A stretch of 8,543 bases of DNA. Origin: an uncultured Clostridia bacterium. GTDB lineage: Bacteria; Bacillota; Clostridia; UBA1381. Both the position numbers and the translations under genes were made by a program. The notes below the pieces were generated by a model. That model saw nothing but the letters and a program-made list of their open reading frames with translations. It did not search any database and was not told the DNA's origin. The stretch lies in NCBI GenBank assembly GCA_910585795.1, contig CAJUFV010000254.1:1-8543 (forward strand), read 5' to 3'. Of this stretch, positions 7,333-8,543 are shown piece after piece; the stretch's first letter is position 1, and every line of letters begins with the position of its first letter.

Positions 7333-7336
7333 ATAT

Positions 7337-7447
7337 GTGTTTCTTGTGATATTATGTATGTATACATTATTACACAGTTTAATGTTGTATCAATTTAGGT
7401 TTTCGATTGTAAAAAACGTATGCTTTGATTTTTCATACTTAAATTGA
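7337..7447 (+). CDS. Possible 36-residue hydrophobic small protein or leader peptide
   Basis: Starts at GTG 7337, four bases after GGAAGGAG, and ends at TGA 7445-7447. The first 20 residues (MFLVILCMYTLLHSLMLYQF) are hydrophobic and could form one membrane segment; the rest is short and mixed (RFSIVKNVCFDFSYLN). It follows a terminator by 29 bases and precedes the 84-residue gene by 78 bases. AT-rich DNA reads as hydrophobic peptide by chance, so the strong ribosome binding site is the only real support. No family recognised. Confidence 0.25.
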   Translation: MFLVILCMYTLLHSLMLYQFRFSIVKNVCFDFSYLN

Positions 7448-7511
7448 AATGAACGGTACAGCAACAGAAATACAGGCAGCGCATTTTTTGACGCGCGGAA
7501 TTTTGCGGGAT

Positions 7512-7516
7512 GGGAG
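7512..7516 (+). promoter_or_regulatory. Ribosome binding site that decides the start of the 84-residue gene
   Basis: GGGAG lies nine bases before the ATG at 7526 but directly touches the ATG at 7517. The normal spacing favours 7526 as the true start. Confidence 0.55.
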
Positions 7517-7525
7517 ATGACAGTC

Positions 7526-7780
7526 ATGAATGTAATTGAAGGTATATACATATATTCAAATCAGCCGTCAGGGTGTGTTATGGGTAAAGACAAAAGGTAT
7601 GCGAAAACAAAAAATCAGGCAGAGCAGTATTATCGCTGTCTTTGTAAAAGGCTTTCAGAGGACAATATTGAATTTTTTGATAAGTTTATACTGTATCGTG
7701 ACAAGGAAAATGAGAGAAAAAATATTAAATGCTTTGATGCCGGCTTTAGGTCTGATTTTGCTGTTGAATCATTAAAGTAG
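7526..7780 (+). CDS. Small unrecognised protein, 84 residues
   Basis: A soluble, charged, probably mostly helical protein with no signal peptide or membrane segment. It starts MNVIEGIYIYSNQPSG, has a central YYRCLCKRLSEDNIEFFDKF stretch likely to be helical, and ends CFDAGFRSDFAVESLK. The pattern (short N-terminal LYxG/NxP-like part, two helices, then an aromatic-x-x-GFR-type end) loosely recalls small Firmicutes proteins of the DUF6809 type. That likeness is from memory and weak. Three Cys are present but no CxxC pair. It lies alone between an upstream terminator and a downstream palindromic terminator, so it is probably a monocistronic unit or shares one with the 36-codon ORF. Function unknown. 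Confidence 0.7.
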   Translation: MNVIEGIYIYSNQPSGCVMGKDKRYAKTKNQAEQYYRCLCKRLSEDNIEFFDKFILYRDKENERKNIKCFDAGFRSDFAVESLK

Positions 7781-7798
7781 GAGAAAATAGTGACAGAG

Positions 7799-7846
7799 AA
7801 TAATACAAAGGCCTGATACTTATAAGTATCAGGCCTTTGTATTATT
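7799..7846. terminator. Perfect 48-bp palindrome, bidirectional terminator between convergent genes
   Basis: Both arms of 24 bp are fully complementary with no spacer (centre ACTTA/TAAGT; each arm includes AAAGGCCTGATAC). In RNA it gives a stem of about 22 bp with a tiny loop. The plus strand has T's at the end of and just after the right arm, and the minus strand reads into a TTATT-type tract, so it can stop transcription from both sides. It starts 18 bases after the stop of the 84-residue gene. Its right arm holds the stop codon (7842-7844) of the minus-strand shell gene. Confidence 0.88.
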
Positions 7847-8543
7847 TTATATATGGCGTTGCTACAGGGAGCGGCTCAGAGCCAAGAGACCTGAGAAGCT
7901 TCAGACCTGCTTCTCGGGCTGTTATAACTGCTGTCTTGACGGCAGACGCCTCACCTGTAAATATTATAATAACCTCGTTTGAATGACTTGTTCCTTTGTC
8001 CGGACGAAGTGTCCTTATAAGCTCAATACCGGCAGCTTTTACGGAAATATCAGCAATAACCATACCGATAGGTGCCGGTGAGGCGCAGACAAAGCCGAAT
8101 GGTTTTCCGAGCGGTACACCAAAGGCTTTGTTTATAGCCTCTCCGCTTCGAGCGCTGTATTGAAATTCCATATGTCCTGCTTCACTTATGTATATTTCCC
8201 CTGCATTGATGTCAATATATTCTAATGCAAGCTCTACCGCGCGGCGCGCGTCTGCGGCAGTTTTTCCGCCTATGATAATGAAATTTCCATGACCGCCCCA
8301 GCCTTTTGTGTCACGCGGAATTTCTATAGATATAATTTCTGAGGAGGTGGCTTTCACAGCGTCGTCAACAGCTTGTATCTGCGCTCCAGCACCGGTTCGC
8401 GAGCCAATAAGCCCCACAGAATGGAAATGTTCGGGTATATTCATTTGTTTTTGTAATTCTTTGTCAAGGTTTGAAATGACCAGTCCTATGGTATCACATA
8501 CGCTTGTGCCTACAAACTGCATCAAATCACATTTTCCCAATAA
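7842..8543 (-). CDS. pduB: PduB-like tandem BMC-domain microcompartment shell protein (BMC-T), possibly 5'-truncated
   Basis: A trimer-forming shell protein with two fused BMC domains, building pseudohexameric tiles of a bacterial microcompartment. The sequence from FVGTSVCDTIGLVISN follows Salmonella PduB nearly end to end: SVGLIGSRTGAGAQIQAVDDAVKAT, IEIPRDTKGWGGHGNFIIIGG, EAGHMEFQYSAR, AFGVPLGKPFG, GTSHSNEVIIIFTGEASAVKTAV, AREAGLKLLRSLGSEP. Domain 1 spans about residues 9-115 and domain 2 about 120-225, numbered from a TTG at 8540-8538. The frame stays open to the window edge. The TTG lies where the short form PduB' starts in Salmonella; the long form has some 37 more residues, so the real start may be outside the window. 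Another ATG is at 8522-8520. The gene is convergent to the glycogen genes and ends in a terminator, so it is last in its transcript. Specificity (propanediol, or glycyl-radical type) cannot be read from this gene alone. Confidence 0.93.
   Translation of the reverse strand, partial: LLGKCDLMQFVGTSVCDTIGLVISNLDKELQKQMNIPEHFHSVGLIGSRTGAGAQIQAVDDAVKATSSEIISIEIPRDTKGWGGHGNFIIIGGKTAADARRAVELALEYIDINAGEIYISEAGHMEFQYSARSGEAINKAFGVPLGKPFGFVCASPAPIGMVIADISVKAAGIELIRTLRPDKGTSHSNEVIIIFTGEASAVKTAVITAREAGLKLLRSLGSEPLPVATPYIK

Larger units (their letters stand above)
7064..7336. other. Gene-free AT-rich intergenic region
   Basis: No ORF with a credible ribosome binding site was found here. It contains two promoter-like sites, an imperfect stem (7202-7210 with 7225-7233, one C/A mismatch), a small AAAGC/GCTTT hairpin near 7177-7193, and an intrinsic terminator ending at 7307. 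It may be the 3' UTR of the HAD transcript, a small RNA of about 130-180 nt, or a leader for the small ORFs. It does not match any riboswitch or housekeeping RNA that I recognise. Confidence 0.5.

Noticed and set aside
7517..7525. ATG at 7517 as start of the 84-residue gene
   Set aside because: The ribosome binding site GGGAG directly abuts this ATG, leaving no spacer, while the ATG at 7526 has normal spacing.
7536..7775. Overlapping 79-codon frame starting at TTG
   Set aside because: Weak TTG start without a ribosome binding site, overlapping almost entirely the better supported frame at 7526.

Overview
The window looks like chromosomal DNA of a low-to-moderate GC Firmicute, most likely an anaerobic gut-type Clostridia. 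This rests on the AT-rich codons, strong purine-rich ribosome binding sites, short intergenic gaps, a Clostridia-like glycogen synthase N-terminus (reading on from GLGDV into a WRKQY...FFSKA stretch), and a PduB-type microcompartment shell protein. The genus cannot be named from the sequence alone.

Layout. Positions 1-7063 hold four plus-strand genes of alpha-glucan storage metabolism. They are glycogen synthase glgA (5' end cut off by the window), glycogen phosphorylase glgP, a GH13 alpha-glucan hydrolase, and a Cof-type HAD phosphatase whose ATG overlaps the stop codon of the GH13 gene. Between glgP and the GH13 gene lies an 11-bp hairpin that may cut down read-through. Positions 7064-7516 are AT-rich. 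They hold two promoter-like sites, an intrinsic terminator with possible competing pairings, and a possible 36-codon ORF. An 84-residue unrecognised protein follows (7526-7780). A perfect 48-bp palindrome (7799-7846) then separates it from a convergent minus-strand gene for a PduB-like tandem-domain BMC shell protein, whose 5' end is at or beyond the right edge.

How the genes fit together. GlgA extends glycogen from ADP-glucose. GlgP releases glucose-1-phosphate from chain ends. The GH13 enzyme probably trims or opens maltodextrins or branched stubs that GlgP cannot use. The HAD protein is probably a small-molecule phosphatase, perhaps for a sugar phosphate. The BMC gene belongs to another transcription unit, probably a 1,2-propanediol- or glycyl-radical-type microcompartment locus to the right.

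Most unusual points: a 117-residue Lys/Ala/Thr/Ser-rich tail on GlgA that starts at a run of nine A's, where slippage in either direction would give a tail-less enzyme of normal length; the promoter and terminator array at 7091-7307; the perfect terminator palindrome that contains the stop codon of the shell gene; and a PduB-type gene sitting last in its transcript. No mobile element, CRISPR array, tRNA or rRNA was seen.
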